From Bacteroidaceae bacterium (GTDB lineage: Bacteria > Bacteroidota > Bacteroidia > Bacteroidales > Bacteroidaceae), in NCBI GenBank assembly GCA_024398785.1, contig JAKSIO010000006.1, positions 20,170-84,169 on the forward strand: a stretch of DNA of 64,000 bases, read 5' to 3'. Position 1 is the first letter of the stretch, and each line of letters starts with the position of its first letter. The notes beneath the pieces are model-generated. The model did no database searches. It was not told the DNA's origin and worked only from the letters and a program-made list of their open reading frames with translations. The translations under genes and the position numbers were made by a program. This document shows, in pieces, positions 27,457-36,518 of this stretch.

Positions 27457-29009
27457 AAAAATACGCATCTGTAATATTACTTTTTGCAGTTATACTTGTT
27501 GGCTGTCAGAAAGAAAACGGCGGACATGCAAATGAAAAAGAGACATCCATCACAGATGTTCCCGTACCTGAACTGATGTACCGTACAGGCGGACGCCATC
27601 TGATCAGCATTGACTATGAAAGGGAGGCATATGACCCTGAATTGAAGATACGCAGTCTTAAAACAATTGTCTCAATAGTTGAAGGACTGAAGAACACGGA
27701 TGACATCAACTTCAATCCGTATGCCAAAACTGACATGAAAGCAATAACCCGAAGTGCCGATGATACCTGTGTCACAGCCATACCGGTGGAAACAATTCTG
27801 ACAGAATTCCTGAAATTGTCCACAACACAAACATTCAGCAGTACCGGAATCCATCACTATACTTTCACGTACAAGACAGTAAACGGTAAGGGAGAACCTG
27901 CAATTGCATCGGCAGTTCTGATGCTTCCTAAGAAAAGTGTATCTCTTGACGGGAATATTCCAATTATTGTCTTTCCGTACTATGCACGCATTAACCGACC
28001 ATATTCTCCATCGTTATGTGTACAGCAGGGGTTGGATTATGGTGTGAAAGGTATTGCTGAAATACTTAATACCACTACTCTGATCAACGAATTCATGGCA
28101 CGTTGCGGCTACGCAGTACTGCTGCCCGACGGCTTGGCTATGGGTGCCAACTATGACCTGCACAATATGTGTACAAAAACCGGAGCATATTGCATAGCCG
28201 ATGCGTTGTTGGCTGCAAAAGAGATTGAACCGGGATGCACGGATGCAGCATGGGATGAGAACAGTGTTTACATGATTGGTCTTTCAGAAGGTGCATATCT
28301 TGCAATGGAAAGCAGTAAAATTATTCAGGAAGAGTACTCTGATGTTTTTACCATAAAAGGAACAGCATGTATTGACGGTCCGTATGACATTGCAGAAACA
28401 ATGGCCAATACAATATTCAATGAGCCAAAGCAATATGCCGACAATGACATAACAGTGTACATACCTACACTTATGTTCTCATTGTCTGATACATATAGTG
28501 CAGCACAGCCGTTCTTCCACTACACAAATGCATTCCGCAATGACATAGAAGGTGTAGAGAATTTGCCACAGAAGATTTTTGAATTCATGACTGACCCAGC
28601 AAATGAGAACGCATTTTCTGACGTTGAGCCATATATCAGTAGTCTGATTGGTGAAGATTACACAAATATTCTATGTGCTTTGAATCAGGAGTATGTGGAT
28701 ACATTGCTCGATCCTGAAAGTTTTGCGCACAAATTCCTTGTGAACTGCAACTCTTTTGACGGATGGATGCCAAGGATGCCTCTTATGATGTTCCAGTGTC
28801 CTGCAGATGACCTGATTCCTTCCGTGTGTGCAGCCAAAGCACTTGATGCCTTTAATAATGCCGGCAGTATAACCGCTGACATTACATACTTCAATGACAT
28901 TCTTGATATCGGAGACACTCATGTTGGAGCTTGCGTTTCCGGTTTGTACAAAGCTTTCAAATGGGTTGACAAACTGGAATACGGAGACAGATTGCTCAAT
29001 TCAAATTAA
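27453..29009 (+). CDS. lipoprotein alpha/beta-hydrolase, tandem copy 4
   Basis: The protein has 518 residues and starts at TTG in a 4-nt overlap with copy 3. The first residues (KKYASVILLFAVILVGC) are a lipoprotein signal. The elbow is canonical G-L-S278-E-G. The acid is in P-A-D-D-L-I-P and the His in T-H-V-G-A-C. It has the shared T-Y-K-T-V-N-G-K-G-E-P block. It ends the operon and overlaps the converging Gate-domain gene by 4 nt, so no terminator fits between them. Confidence 0.82.
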   Translation: MKKYASVILLFAVILVGCQKENGGHANEKETSITDVPVPELMYRTGGRHLISIDYEREAYDPELKIRSLKTIVSIVEGLKNTDDINFNPYAKTDMKAITRSADDTCVTAIPVETILTEFLKLSTTQTFSSTGIHHYTFTYKTVNGKGEPAIASAVLMLPKKSVSLDGNIPIIVFPYYARINRPYSPSLCVQQGLDYGVKGIAEILNTTTLINEFMARCGYAVLLPDGLAMGANYDLHNMCTKTGAYCIADALLAAKEIEPGCTDAAWDENSVYMIGLSEGAYLAMESSKIIQEEYSDVFTIKGTACIDGPYDIAETMANTIFNEPKQYADNDITVYIPTLMFSLSDTYSAAQPFFHYTNAFRNDIEGVENLPQKIFEFMTDPANENAFSDVEPYISSLIGEDYTNILCALNQEYVDTLLDPESFAHKFLVNCNSFDGWMPRMPLMMFQCPADDLIPSVCAAKALDAFNNAGSITADITYFNDILDIGDTHVGACVSGLYKAFKWVDKLEYGDRLLNSN

Positions 29010-29938
29010 TCGGCTTGAATTCTGGCTATCAGGCGGTAGCTCCAAATGACAATAATGGCCAGAATAAGGCGCGGAGCAATCAACCACTCCACTCCGATAC
29101 CCATCATGGCAAACAGGATTGTATCCTCAAGCAGAGAATGAGATATGGAAAGATGCCAGTTCATAAGATTGGCATCTTTTTTTGTTATATATCCGCGTTC
29201 AACCTGGTCAATCAGCATTGCTCCACCATACGACAGACCGAACACATTACCAACAAGCCACTGGAGAGCGGAAGCTGTGGGCAACCCCATAATAATCATC
29301 AGCGGTTTGAACGGTTTGGAAATGGTATTCAACATCTCAAACTCTTCCAGCAGTGTCTGAAGGAAAATAAGGGTAACTACTATCACAACAATCAATCCTG
29401 CAAGTTTAAGTGAACTGAGGGCAAAGAGTTTCATTACCTGACCGAAAGTTGTCTGGTCGGTCAAAGGAGTTGACAGTGCAAACATGGTCTCATCGGCCGG
29501 CATAACCATATTCAGGACAAATGCCATCAGAAACGATGCCGATATTCTGAGTATAACCATCTGCCACCATTTTGAGCCCGTTTTCGTGGTTATGGTGCAT
29601 TCAATGGGTAAACTGTGTGTAATAAGACACATGACAGCCAATATGGTCGCCTGGCGCACGGAAAGGGCAATAGATGTCATTACAGCTATTGCAGGATATA
29701 GCGGAAGGAAGACACTGGTCATAAAAACAAGAGAAGCGTCTCCCGGCAGTCCGATAAGTGTAAACAAAGGCTGGACAAAATCCGCAATTACGTCTATCAC
29801 ACCAAAGTATTGCAAAAGACGCATTGCAAAAGATATGGGAATCATTATCTTGAGCAGCAGCAGAATAAATCTGCCTGCTCTTGGAAGTGCGTTTTTGACA
29901 CACTTTGCCAGTTTTGCTATGGCAATCTCTTTTTTCAC
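29006..29938 (-). CDS. Gate-domain (nucleoside recognition-like) membrane protein
   Basis: The protein has 310 residues with about eight hydrophobic segments, arranged as two halves. Both halves contain the Gate pattern, for example [11 protein letters not shown] and [12 protein letters not shown]. Such proteins are annotated as nucleoside-recognition or spore-maturation-like membrane proteins, and the substrate is not known. The start is GTG at 29938, in a 4-nt overlap with the smpB stop. Confidence 0.75.
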   Translation of the reverse strand: MKKEIAIAKLAKCVKNALPRAGRFILLLLKIMIPISFAMRLLQYFGVIDVIADFVQPLFTLIGLPGDASLVFMTSVFLPLYPAIAVMTSIALSVRQATILAVMCLITHSLPIECTITTKTGSKWWQMVILRISASFLMAFVLNMVMPADETMFALSTPLTDQTTFGQVMKLFALSSLKLAGLIVVIVVTLIFLQTLLEEFEMLNTISKPFKPLMIIMGLPTASALQWLVGNVFGLSYGGAMLIDQVERGYITKKDANLMNWHLSISHSLLEDTILFAMMGIGVEWLIAPRLILAIIVIWSYRLIARIQAD

Positions 29939-30411
29939 CCTATAATTATTGTTTTCTTGAAGGCGTTTGCCATCTCACGGCGATCGTCATTTTCTTTGAT
30001 TGATTCACGTTTGTCATACTCTTTCTTACCGCGTGCCAGACCAATCACCATCTTTGCCAGTCCTTTTTCATTGATAAAAACTTTAAGCGGAACAATGGTA
30101 AGACCGGGTGTGGCGGCATCGTGAATCAAAGAACGTAACTCTTTTTTGGTAAGCAGAAGCTTGCGGTCACGTTTGGCTGCATGATTGTTGTAGGAACCGT
30201 AGAAATACTGGGCAATATTCATATTCTTAACCCAAAGTTCTCCGTTGATTTCAGTACAATATGTATCTACCAAAGAGACCTTTGACAAACGTACGGATTT
30301 GATTTCCGTACCGGTAAGCACAATACCGGCTGTGTACGTATCAAGTATTTCATACTCAAAACGCGCCTTCTTGTTATTGATTACTATGCCGTCAGTTTTC
30401 TGCTTTTTCAT
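29935..30411 (-). CDS. smpB: SsrA-binding protein SmpB
   Basis: The protein has 158 residues from MKKQKTDG. It starts 9 nt after a -7 promoter element; an upstream ATG at 30423 overlaps that element. SmpB hallmarks are present: [17 protein letters not shown], the A-K-R-D-R-K-L-L-L core, and the basic tail [12 protein letters not shown]. It escorts tmRNA to stalled ribosomes. The tmRNA gene itself was not found here. Confidence 0.96.
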   Translation of the reverse strand: MKKQKTDGIVINNKKARFEYEILDTYTAGIVLTGTEIKSVRLSKVSLVDTYCTEINGELWVKNMNIAQYFYGSYNNHAAKRDRKLLLTKKELRSLIHDAATPGLTIVPLKVFINEKGLAKMVIGLARGKKEYDKRESIKENDDRREMANAFKKTIIIG

Positions 30412-30420
30412 ATCAGTACG

Positions 30421-30428
30421 CAAAGTTA
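30421..30428 (-). promoter_or_regulatory. -7 promoter element of smpB
   Basis: TAACTTTG on the minus strand ends 9 nt before the smpB start. Confidence 0.65.
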
Positions 30429-30451
30429 TTCAATTCTTTGCACATCAATAC

Positions 30452-30493
30452 TACAAAACAAAAAAAAGACTCCGAAAATCAATCCGGAGTCTT
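30452..30493 (-). terminator. intrinsic terminator of the NifU-like/GGGtGRT operon
   Basis: A perfect 9-bp stem, AAGACTCCG (30466-30474) with CGGAGTCTT (30485-30493). On the minus strand it is followed by a run of T. It lies 23 nt after the GGGtGRT stop. Confidence 0.88.
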
Positions 30494-30515
30494 TATCTGA
30501 AAAGTATGTCTGATA

Positions 30516-31544
30516 TTACTTCTTAGCAGCAAGAGCCTGAGCTACATCAACTGCGCAAGCTACTGAGCAACCTACCATCGGGTTGTTACCGATGCCAAGG
30601 AAGCCCATCATCTCTACGTGTGCAGGAACTGAAGAAGAACCGGCAAACTGAGCATCAGAGTGCATACGGCCCATTGTATCTGTCATACCGTATGAAGCAG
30701 GACCTGCAGCCATGTTATCCGGGTGCAATGTACGGCCTGTACCGCCACCAGAAGCTACAGAGAAATATGGTTTGCCTGCAAGAACACGCTCTTTCTTATA
30801 TGTACCTGCAACCGGGTGCTGGAAACGTGTTGGGTTTGTTGAGTTACCTGTAATTGATACATCAACGCCCTCTTTCCACATAATTGCAACACCTTCGCGT
30901 ACATCGTCAGCGCCGTAGCACTTAACCTTTGAACGTGGACCGTCGCTGTAAGGGATTGTCTTTACAACCTTGAGTTTGCCTGTATAGTAGTCAAACTTTG
31001 TCTGAACGTATGTGAAACCGTTGATACGGCTGATAATCTGTGCAGCATCTTTGCCAAGACCGTTAAGGATAACACGCAACGGATTCTTGCGTACCTTATC
31101 AGCTTTAGCAGCAATCTTGATAGCACCTTCTGCAGCTGCAAAAGACTCGTGACCTGCAAGGAATGCAAAGCACTGTGTCTTCTCAGAAAGCAGACGGGCT
31201 GCAAGGTTACCATGACCAAGACCCACCTTGCGGTCATCAGCAACTGAACCAGGGATACAGAATGACTGCAAACCGATACCGATATTCTCAGCAGCTTTTA
31301 CAGCGCTCTTGTCACCTGTTTTCTCACCTTCCTTAAGAGCTATGGCGCAACCGCAAACGTATGCCCACTTAGCATTTTCAAAGCAGATAGGCTGAGTTTC
31401 CTCGCAAGCTTTATAAGGATCAATACCATAATTCTCACAAATCTGATTGGCCTCTTCAATAGAAGAAATACCGTGCGCGTTGAGAGCAGCAAGAATCTGC
31501 TTGATACGACGGTCCTGTGATTCGAATTTTACTTCTCTGATCAT
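30516..31544 (-). CDS. GGGtGRT family protein
   Basis: The protein has 342 residues. The family-naming motif is present as S-G-G-G-T-G-R-T-L-H-P-D near residue 275. Several cysteines are placed as possible metal or Fe-S ligands (A-Y-V-C-G-C near 65, G-C-S-V-A-C near 330). It lies 12 nt after a NifU-like scaffold gene and is surely in its operon. The pair is found together in many anaerobic Bacteroidetes and Clostridia. Its biochemical role is not established. Confidence 0.88.
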   Translation of the reverse strand: MIREVKFESQDRRIKQILAALNAHGISSIEEANQICENYGIDPYKACEETQPICFENAKWAYVCGCAIALKEGEKTGDKSAVKAAENIGIGLQSFCIPGSVADDRKVGLGHGNLAARLLSEKTQCFAFLAGHESFAAAEGAIKIAAKADKVRKNPLRVILNGLGKDAAQIISRINGFTYVQTKFDYYTGKLKVVKTIPYSDGPRSKVKCYGADDVREGVAIMWKEGVDVSITGNSTNPTRFQHPVAGTYKKERVLAGKPYFSVASGGGTGRTLHPDNMAAGPASYGMTDTMGRMHSDAQFAGSSSVPAHVEMMGFLGIGNNPMVGCSVACAVDVAQALAAKK

Positions 31545-31556
31545 AGTCTTACCTCC

Positions 31557-32258
31557 TTATTCTTTACGTGGGTCAATATATTTAACAGCACCTGCCTCTT
31601 TAGCAAAGCGACCATAAGTAGAAGTTACCTTCTTAAGTGCTTCGTTGGCATCGGTACCCTTCTTGATCTCGTCCATGAATTTGCCAAGATTTACAAATTC
31701 GTAACCGCAAACCTGATTGTCTTTGTCAAGAGCAATACGGTTTACATAGCCTTCAGCCATTTCAAGGTAACGTACACCTTTGGCTTTTGTGCCGTACATT
31801 GTACCAACCTGGCTGCGAAGACCTTTACCAAGGTCCTCAAGACCTGCACCGATAACAAGACCACCCTCTGAGAAAGCGCTCTGTGTACGGCCATATACAA
31901 TCTGAAGGAAGAGTTCACGCATAGCTGTGTTGATAGCATCGCAAACAAGGTCTGTATTAAGGGCCTCAAGGAGAGTTTTGCCCTGAAGGATTTCAGCTGC
32001 CATAGCTGCTGAGTGAGTCATACCTGAGCAACCGATTGTCTCTACAAGAGCTTCTTCAATAATACCATTCTTTACGTTCAGGGAAAGTTTGCATGCACCC
32101 TGCTGAGGAGCACACCAACCAATACCGTGAGTCATACCGGAGATCTCTTTAATCTCTTTTGCCTTAATCCATTTTCCTTCTTCAGGAATTGGAGCCGGTC
32201 CATGCTGCGGTCCTTTCTGAACCACGCACATGTTTTCAACTTCGTGAGAATAAATCAT
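31557..32258 (-). CDS. NifU-like iron-sulfur cluster scaffold protein
   Basis: The protein has 234 residues from MIYSHEVENM; the ATG at 32297 is excluded because the promoter lies between. The NifU N-domain (IscU-like) cysteines are at G-W-C-A-P-Q-Q-G-A-C, I-G-C-S-G-M-T-H-S-A and D-L-V-C-D-A. Such scaffolds hold nascent Fe-S clusters. A C-terminal ~90-residue extension is not part of the normal IscU fold. It is co-transcribed with the GGGtGRT gene. Confidence 0.85.
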   Translation of the reverse strand: MIYSHEVENMCVVQKGPQHGPAPIPEEGKWIKAKEIKEISGMTHGIGWCAPQQGACKLSLNVKNGIIEEALVETIGCSGMTHSAAMAAEILQGKTLLEALNTDLVCDAINTAMRELFLQIVYGRTQSAFSEGGLVIGAGLEDLGKGLRSQVGTMYGTKAKGVRYLEMAEGYVNRIALDKDNQVCGYEFVNLGKFMDEIKKGTDANEALKKVTSTYGRFAKEAGAVKYIDPRKE

Positions 32259-32308
32259 AATTTTATATAATTGAATGTATATATATCCAAAACACAATTT
32301 TTCGAGTG

Positions 32309-32316
32309 CAAATTTA
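32309..32316 (-). promoter_or_regulatory. -7 promoter element of the NifU-like operon
   Basis: TAAATTTG on the minus strand, 50 nt before the start at 32258. It is back-to-back with the plus-strand element at 32337-32344. Confidence 0.55.
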
Positions 32317-32336
32317 CAAAATAAATCTTTTTTTTA

Positions 32337-32344
32337 TACCTTTG
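32337..32344 (+). promoter_or_regulatory. -7 promoter element of the NigD-like lipoprotein gene
   Basis: TACCTTTG, 29 nt before the start at 32374. Confidence 0.6.
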
Positions 32345-32373
32345 GCATCGGAATTTTAATTAAAAAATCAAAA

Positions 32374-33204
32374 ATGAAAAGGTATATAAACCTATTGTAT
32401 ATTGCTTGTACCGCTTTAATCCTTGTGTCATGCAACGGATATGAAGCCCCGTCATACACATCAACATTCCACCGCTTTGCCACTGTCACACTGAAAGACG
32501 GAGTGGCCGGTCTGTCAATTGATTACTTCAATGAAGAGATTTCTCTGGATAATCTCAAAAGCGAACAAGATCTGATTGCATTCCAGTTAAAGCCTAATGA
32601 CAGAATTCTTGCAGAAATTGCTGTCAGACAACAATACATTCAGACATTTACGCTGCAAAGCGCAAGCAAAATGAATGTATCATATCCGGTTTTTGCTTAC
32701 CCTGATTCCGCAAATGCGTATTTCAAATACATTGACAATACAAGCGGCATTATTTTATGTTACCCCGCAATCTGGACAAACGGGCATTTTCTGAACTTTG
32801 ATGTTTGCGCTACAACAAAAGGATATAGTGAGGACATCAAGTACTACCTTTGTGCCGATACCGTAATAAGAGACACCCTGTTCATGAGCATGCATGCATA
32901 TATTCCAAAACCAAGTCTGGGAGGAACCAGCTATGAGAGCTACCTTACCTATGACATGTCATCACTGATATTTTCCATCAATAATGCCGAGCAGGAGGCA
33001 CGGCGTAAAGCCATTGTTGAAGGCCTTAAGAATACCGGGAAAGACCAGGCTATTGTCAAATTGATTCCTGCTGATTCAGTCTGTATCTATAACAGCAGCG
33101 ATTCTCTCATCTGGTTACGTCCTTCTTACAGGGACATTATCGCACCGTCCATAAGTCTGGACTTTTTATACAATCAACAGGAAATCATTACTCCGAAAGA
33201 CTGA
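32374..33204 (+). CDS. lipoprotein, possibly NigD-like
   Basis: The protein has 276 residues from MKRYINLLY; an earlier in-frame ATG at 32275 lies upstream of the promoter. The lipobox is L-V-S-C (Cys about 20). An N-terminal beta-rich domain (about 28-80) and a longer C-terminal beta-rich domain follow, a layout like the NigD family of Bacteroides, but no diagnostic motif was seen. The 3' end overlaps tatD on the other strand by 17 nt. Confidence 0.6.
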   Translation: MKRYINLLYIACTALILVSCNGYEAPSYTSTFHRFATVTLKDGVAGLSIDYFNEEISLDNLKSEQDLIAFQLKPNDRILAEIAVRQQYIQTFTLQSASKMNVSYPVFAYPDSANAYFKYIDNTSGIILCYPAIWTNGHFLNFDVCATTKGYSEDIKYYLCADTVIRDTLFMSMHAYIPKPSLGGTSYESYLTYDMSSLIFSINNAEQEARRKAIVEGLKNTGKDQAIVKLIPADSVCIYNSSDSLIWLRPSYRDIIAPSISLDFLYNQQEIITPKD

Positions 33205-33967
33205 ACAGACGCTTTGCATTGGCGGTAGTGATATAATCCAATTTTTCAACGTCCGTACCAAGCAGGTCAGCTGCAAATTGCGCTGTATCAGCCATATACG
33301 CAGGTTCATTTCTACGTCCGCGGAAGGGAACCGGTGCCAGATACGGACAATCGGTTTCCAATAAGATTCTATCCAAAGGAATTGATGGCAGAAGTGAAGG
33401 AACAATACTTTTTTTGTATGTCAGAGTACCTCCGATGCCAATCATAAAGCCCTTGAAATCAAGCATGCGTTCCAGTCTGTCGGCATTTCCGCTAAAGCAG
33501 TGAAAAACACCACGCAACCGGTCATCGCCTGCATAACGGTCAAGCACGGAAGCAAGTTCATCGTACGCCATACGACAGTGTATTGAAAGAGGTTTGTCGT
33601 ACTCCAGAGCCAGACGTATCTGCTCATCCAGTACTTGTATCTGCAATTTTTTTGTAGATGTATCCCAGTACAGGTCCAGACCTACCTCTCCCACTCCAAC
33701 AAACGGAACAGGGGAATTTTGCAATAAATCCTTGATTACCTGCAAATCCTCTTTCCATTCTGCACGGATTTCTGTAGGATGTATTCCTAACATTGGATAT
33801 GTATTGTCATTATACCTGTTGTAGCAATCAAGCAGACGTGGCAATGTTGGAATGTCAATACACGGCATTATAAAGGCCTTGATTCCGGCTTTGGCCGCAC
33901 GTTCCATCATAGCATCACGGTCGGCATCGAATTCTTCGACAAAAATATGAGAATGAGTATCTATCAT
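33188..33967 (-). CDS. tatD: TatD-family metal-dependent hydrolase
   Basis: The protein has 259 residues. Metal ligands are I-D-T-H5-S-H7, G-E-V-G-L-D near 96, S-I-H-C-R near 132, F-H-C-F-S-G near 161, and L-E-T-D-C-P-Y near 211. Family members are cytosolic DNases or other phosphoesterases. In spite of the name it has no known role in Tat export. It overlaps the flippase gene by 4 nt. Confidence 0.93.
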   Translation of the reverse strand: MIDTHSHIFVEEFDADRDAMMERAAKAGIKAFIMPCIDIPTLPRLLDCYNRYNDNTYPMLGIHPTEIRAEWKEDLQVIKDLLQNSPVPFVGVGEVGLDLYWDTSTKKLQIQVLDEQIRLALEYDKPLSIHCRMAYDELASVLDRYAGDDRLRGVFHCFSGNADRLERMLDFKGFMIGIGGTLTYKKSIVPSLLPSIPLDRILLETDCPYLAPVPFRGRRNEPAYMADTAQFAADLLGTDVEKLDYITTANAKRLFSLSE

Positions 33968-35412
33968 GAGCGTTTATGGTAACAGTAGTAAGAATACAGA
34001 CAGGAACAGCAACATACAGTCAGTCCAAATCCCCAATATGCAGGTCCACTGCAACAGGACAATACAATATAACCGGCAAAAACCAATACTGACTGAACAA
34101 GTATCATGAATGCCAATTGCCTGTTTATGCAATATCTGTAACGCACATAAGCAATAACCGATACTATTATCCAATCAAACAGGCCTGCCAGGGCAAAAGC
34201 GGCACCTATACCCCACATGCCCATAATCTTGTATCCGCCGATAACTGCCGCAACCAGGAAGGCATCGAACAGGAATTCCTGTATCAGAAAAACTTTGGAG
34301 TCTGATTTTACCAGTGAAATATATGCTACAGGCATGGTAACAGACTTGAACACAAGCCCAACAGCCATCAGTTGGGCTATTGGCACCGATTCCTTGAAAT
34401 TGGGAAAGAATATATCGATAAAAACGGGGATTCCAAAGAAAAACAACAGAACAAGCGGAGTAATAAGAATAAGCGAAACTTCGGATTGTCTGATAGCCAG
34501 CACTCTGATTTTGAGATTGGATTTATACAGCGTGGAAAGACGTGGAAAATAATCAGAATCCACAGCAGAAAACACAAGTAAACCCAGGTAAGAAATTAGT
34601 AGATTTGAAATGCTGTAAACACCTGTAACACTGGTATTTATATTACTTGACATCCAGTTGGAAATGATTGAATACGCACCGGCACTCAAGAACGTTGAAA
34701 CAGTAAAACAGATGCCCAGTTTTATCATGTCCACACCACTTGAATACACATGTCTGGAAAACAGTTTCAGTCTGTACGGATAAGCATGAAAAGAATAACA
34801 GGCTGTTATAATCAATCCGGCTAACGATACAATGACAAGGGACGGAACAAGACCTTCCAACCGCATTTTCCATATTAACGGAACAGATACCAATATGGCT
34901 GCTATTGCAGAAAACAGTTGTGACATTGCAGCCTGTTTGATCATTCGTGTGGCCTTGAGAACAGCCATTTCTCCACCCATAACGGCAGCAAATGCAACCA
35001 TGGGCGAAAGCATCATAAAAGAGGCCGTGTAGTCTGAATTCTTAAACGCCCACATACTGAATAACGAAGCCAGTGCAAATGCTATTACAGAGCCGATAAT
35101 TGCAGTCAGAAAAGCCCATGAACGGACAACGCCTATTGCATTATACATAGCCTGTGGATTGTTGTCTGAATAATACTCACTTATCTTTTTTACAGCACTG
35201 AAACCTACTCCCAGATCTGTTGCACTTTTTGCAAGATTTATTGTACGGTTAAAAGATTCGTTCAGTCCATATCCGACCTGTCCAATAAGACGTGCAATAA
35301 TGACAGAACGCACAAAAGTACCCAAGGCAATCAGTCCCTGAACGGAGCCAAACAACCCTATACACTTGAGAATATGGTTGTAAATATTGCTATGTTCCCC
35401 TGTTTTTCGCAC
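33964..35412 (-). CDS. polysaccharide/O-antigen flippase (Wzx-like, MATE fold)
   Basis: The protein has 482 residues with about 14 membrane helices. The N-terminal L-I-A-L-G-T-F-V-R-S-V-I-I-A-R-L-I-G and the later R-L-S-T-L-Y-K-S pattern fit polysaccharide-transport flippases. It should move lipid-linked glycan units across the inner membrane. Transcription is divergent from three glycosyltransferases, which supports that use. No Wzy polymerase or Wza export gene is in the window. Confidence 0.85.
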   Translation of the reverse strand: MRKTGEHSNIYNHILKCIGLFGSVQGLIALGTFVRSVIIARLIGQVGYGLNESFNRTINLAKSATDLGVGFSAVKKISEYYSDNNPQAMYNAIGVVRSWAFLTAIIGSVIAFALASLFSMWAFKNSDYTASFMMLSPMVAFAAVMGGEMAVLKATRMIKQAAMSQLFSAIAAILVSVPLIWKMRLEGLVPSLVIVSLAGLIITACYSFHAYPYRLKLFSRHVYSSGVDMIKLGICFTVSTFLSAGAYSIISNWMSSNINTSVTGVYSISNLLISYLGLLVFSAVDSDYFPRLSTLYKSNLKIRVLAIRQSEVSLILITPLVLLFFFGIPVFIDIFFPNFKESVPIAQLMAVGLVFKSVTMPVAYISLVKSDSKVFLIQEFLFDAFLVAAVIGGYKIMGMWGIGAAFALAGLFDWIIVSVIAYVRYRYCINRQLAFMILVQSVLVFAGYIVLSCCSGPAYWGFGLTVCCCSCLYSYYCYHKRS

Positions 35413-35503
35413 TTTTTTGTATAAAATTATCGCAAAAATCTAAAAAAATCGCCATTTAAGCAACTTTATCGCAATTTTTAATGCCCAATTCCAAATTTAT
35501 AGA

Positions 35504-35511
35504 TACTTTTG
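35504..35511 (+). promoter_or_regulatory. -7 promoter element of the glycosyltransferase operon
   Basis: TACTTTTG fits TAnnTTTG and ends 5 nt before the ATG at 35517. It decides this start over the earlier ATG at 35481. Confidence 0.55.
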
Positions 35512-35516
35512 TTACT

Positions 35517-36518
35517 ATGTTAATATCGGTAATTGTGCCCGTTTATCAGAGTGAGCGTTTTATCAAGCGTTGCGTTGACTCAATATTAGCTCAGGATTAC
35601 AAGGATATTGAGCTTTTGCTGATAGATGACGGATCTACCGACAACAGTGGTGACATTTGTCAGCAATATGCCGATTCCAATTATAGGATCAGAGTTTTTC
35701 ACGGTCCCAACAGTGGATTAAGCGCAGCTCGGAACAAAGGCATTGAAATGGCTACCGGAAAATGGATTACGTTTATTGATTCAGACGATGCCATCACACC
35801 GGAAACGTTCAGTTCAAACGCACGGATATTGGAAGAGCATCCCGATATTGACATACTTGAGTATCCTATTTTGGAACACGCAGGCAGTTCAAGAGAGCAC
35901 ATGCTTTCTTTTAATCCCGAAAGAGAGGTTACGGGAGCAGATGTTTTAAAAGATTGGATACAGACGGAAGGTTACCGTCACTGTTATGCCTGCAACAAAT
36001 TTTTCAGTGCAAGAATTTTCAAGGAAAAGGGACTGAAATTCCCGGTAGGAGAAAGTTTTGAAGACATTGCACTATATACAGAAGCAATACAAGCGTGCCG
36101 CTCGGTCTATTATTCCAACCGCGGTTGCTATATATACTATTTGAACAAGGAAGGTATTACTAACAACTACACGTACCTGAACATTGAGCCGTTGTTACGC
36201 CATAACTTCCACTTGCATAACATGATAGTTCAAATGGGAAAGAAAAGCGGAACGTTGCATGATTGGATAAAAGTGGCACAGTGCAAACTCTGGGCCGGTT
36301 GTCTTAACCTGACAGTTGACTGGTACAGAATTAGGACAAAACAAAAAACAGATGTAAACAAGACATTTATGGAGATTCTGAAAAATGGAAAACCATCTTG
36401 CAGGAGTTTTAATAAATGCAGCTTGGGCGCAAAAATGAATTTTAAGTATTTTATAATAAACTTGTTTGGAGTAGAATTTGGAGTAAAGGCAATAGCCGGA
36501 TTTTCAAAAAAGTTATGA
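35517..36518 (+). CDS. family 2 glycosyltransferase
   Basis: The protein has 333 residues. The GT-A fold is shown by I-S-V-I-V-P-V-Y near the start, L-L-I-D-D-G-S-T-D-N-S, G-L-S-A-A-R-N-K-G and the D-x-D metal motif I-D-S-D-D near 90. It transfers a sugar from a nucleotide sugar to a growing surface glycan. It overlaps the next GT2 gene by 4 nt (ATGA). Confidence 0.9.
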   Translation: MLISVIVPVYQSERFIKRCVDSILAQDYKDIELLLIDDGSTDNSGDICQQYADSNYRIRVFHGPNSGLSAARNKGIEMATGKWITFIDSDDAITPETFSSNARILEEHPDIDILEYPILEHAGSSREHMLSFNPEREVTGADVLKDWIQTEGYRHCYACNKFFSARIFKEKGLKFPVGESFEDIALYTEAIQACRSVYYSNRGCYIYYLNKEGITNNYTYLNIEPLLRHNFHLHNMIVQMGKKSGTLHDWIKVAQCKLWAGCLNLTVDWYRIRTKQKTDVNKTFMEILKNGKPSCRSFNKCSLGAKMNFKYFIINLFGVEFGVKAIAGFSKKL

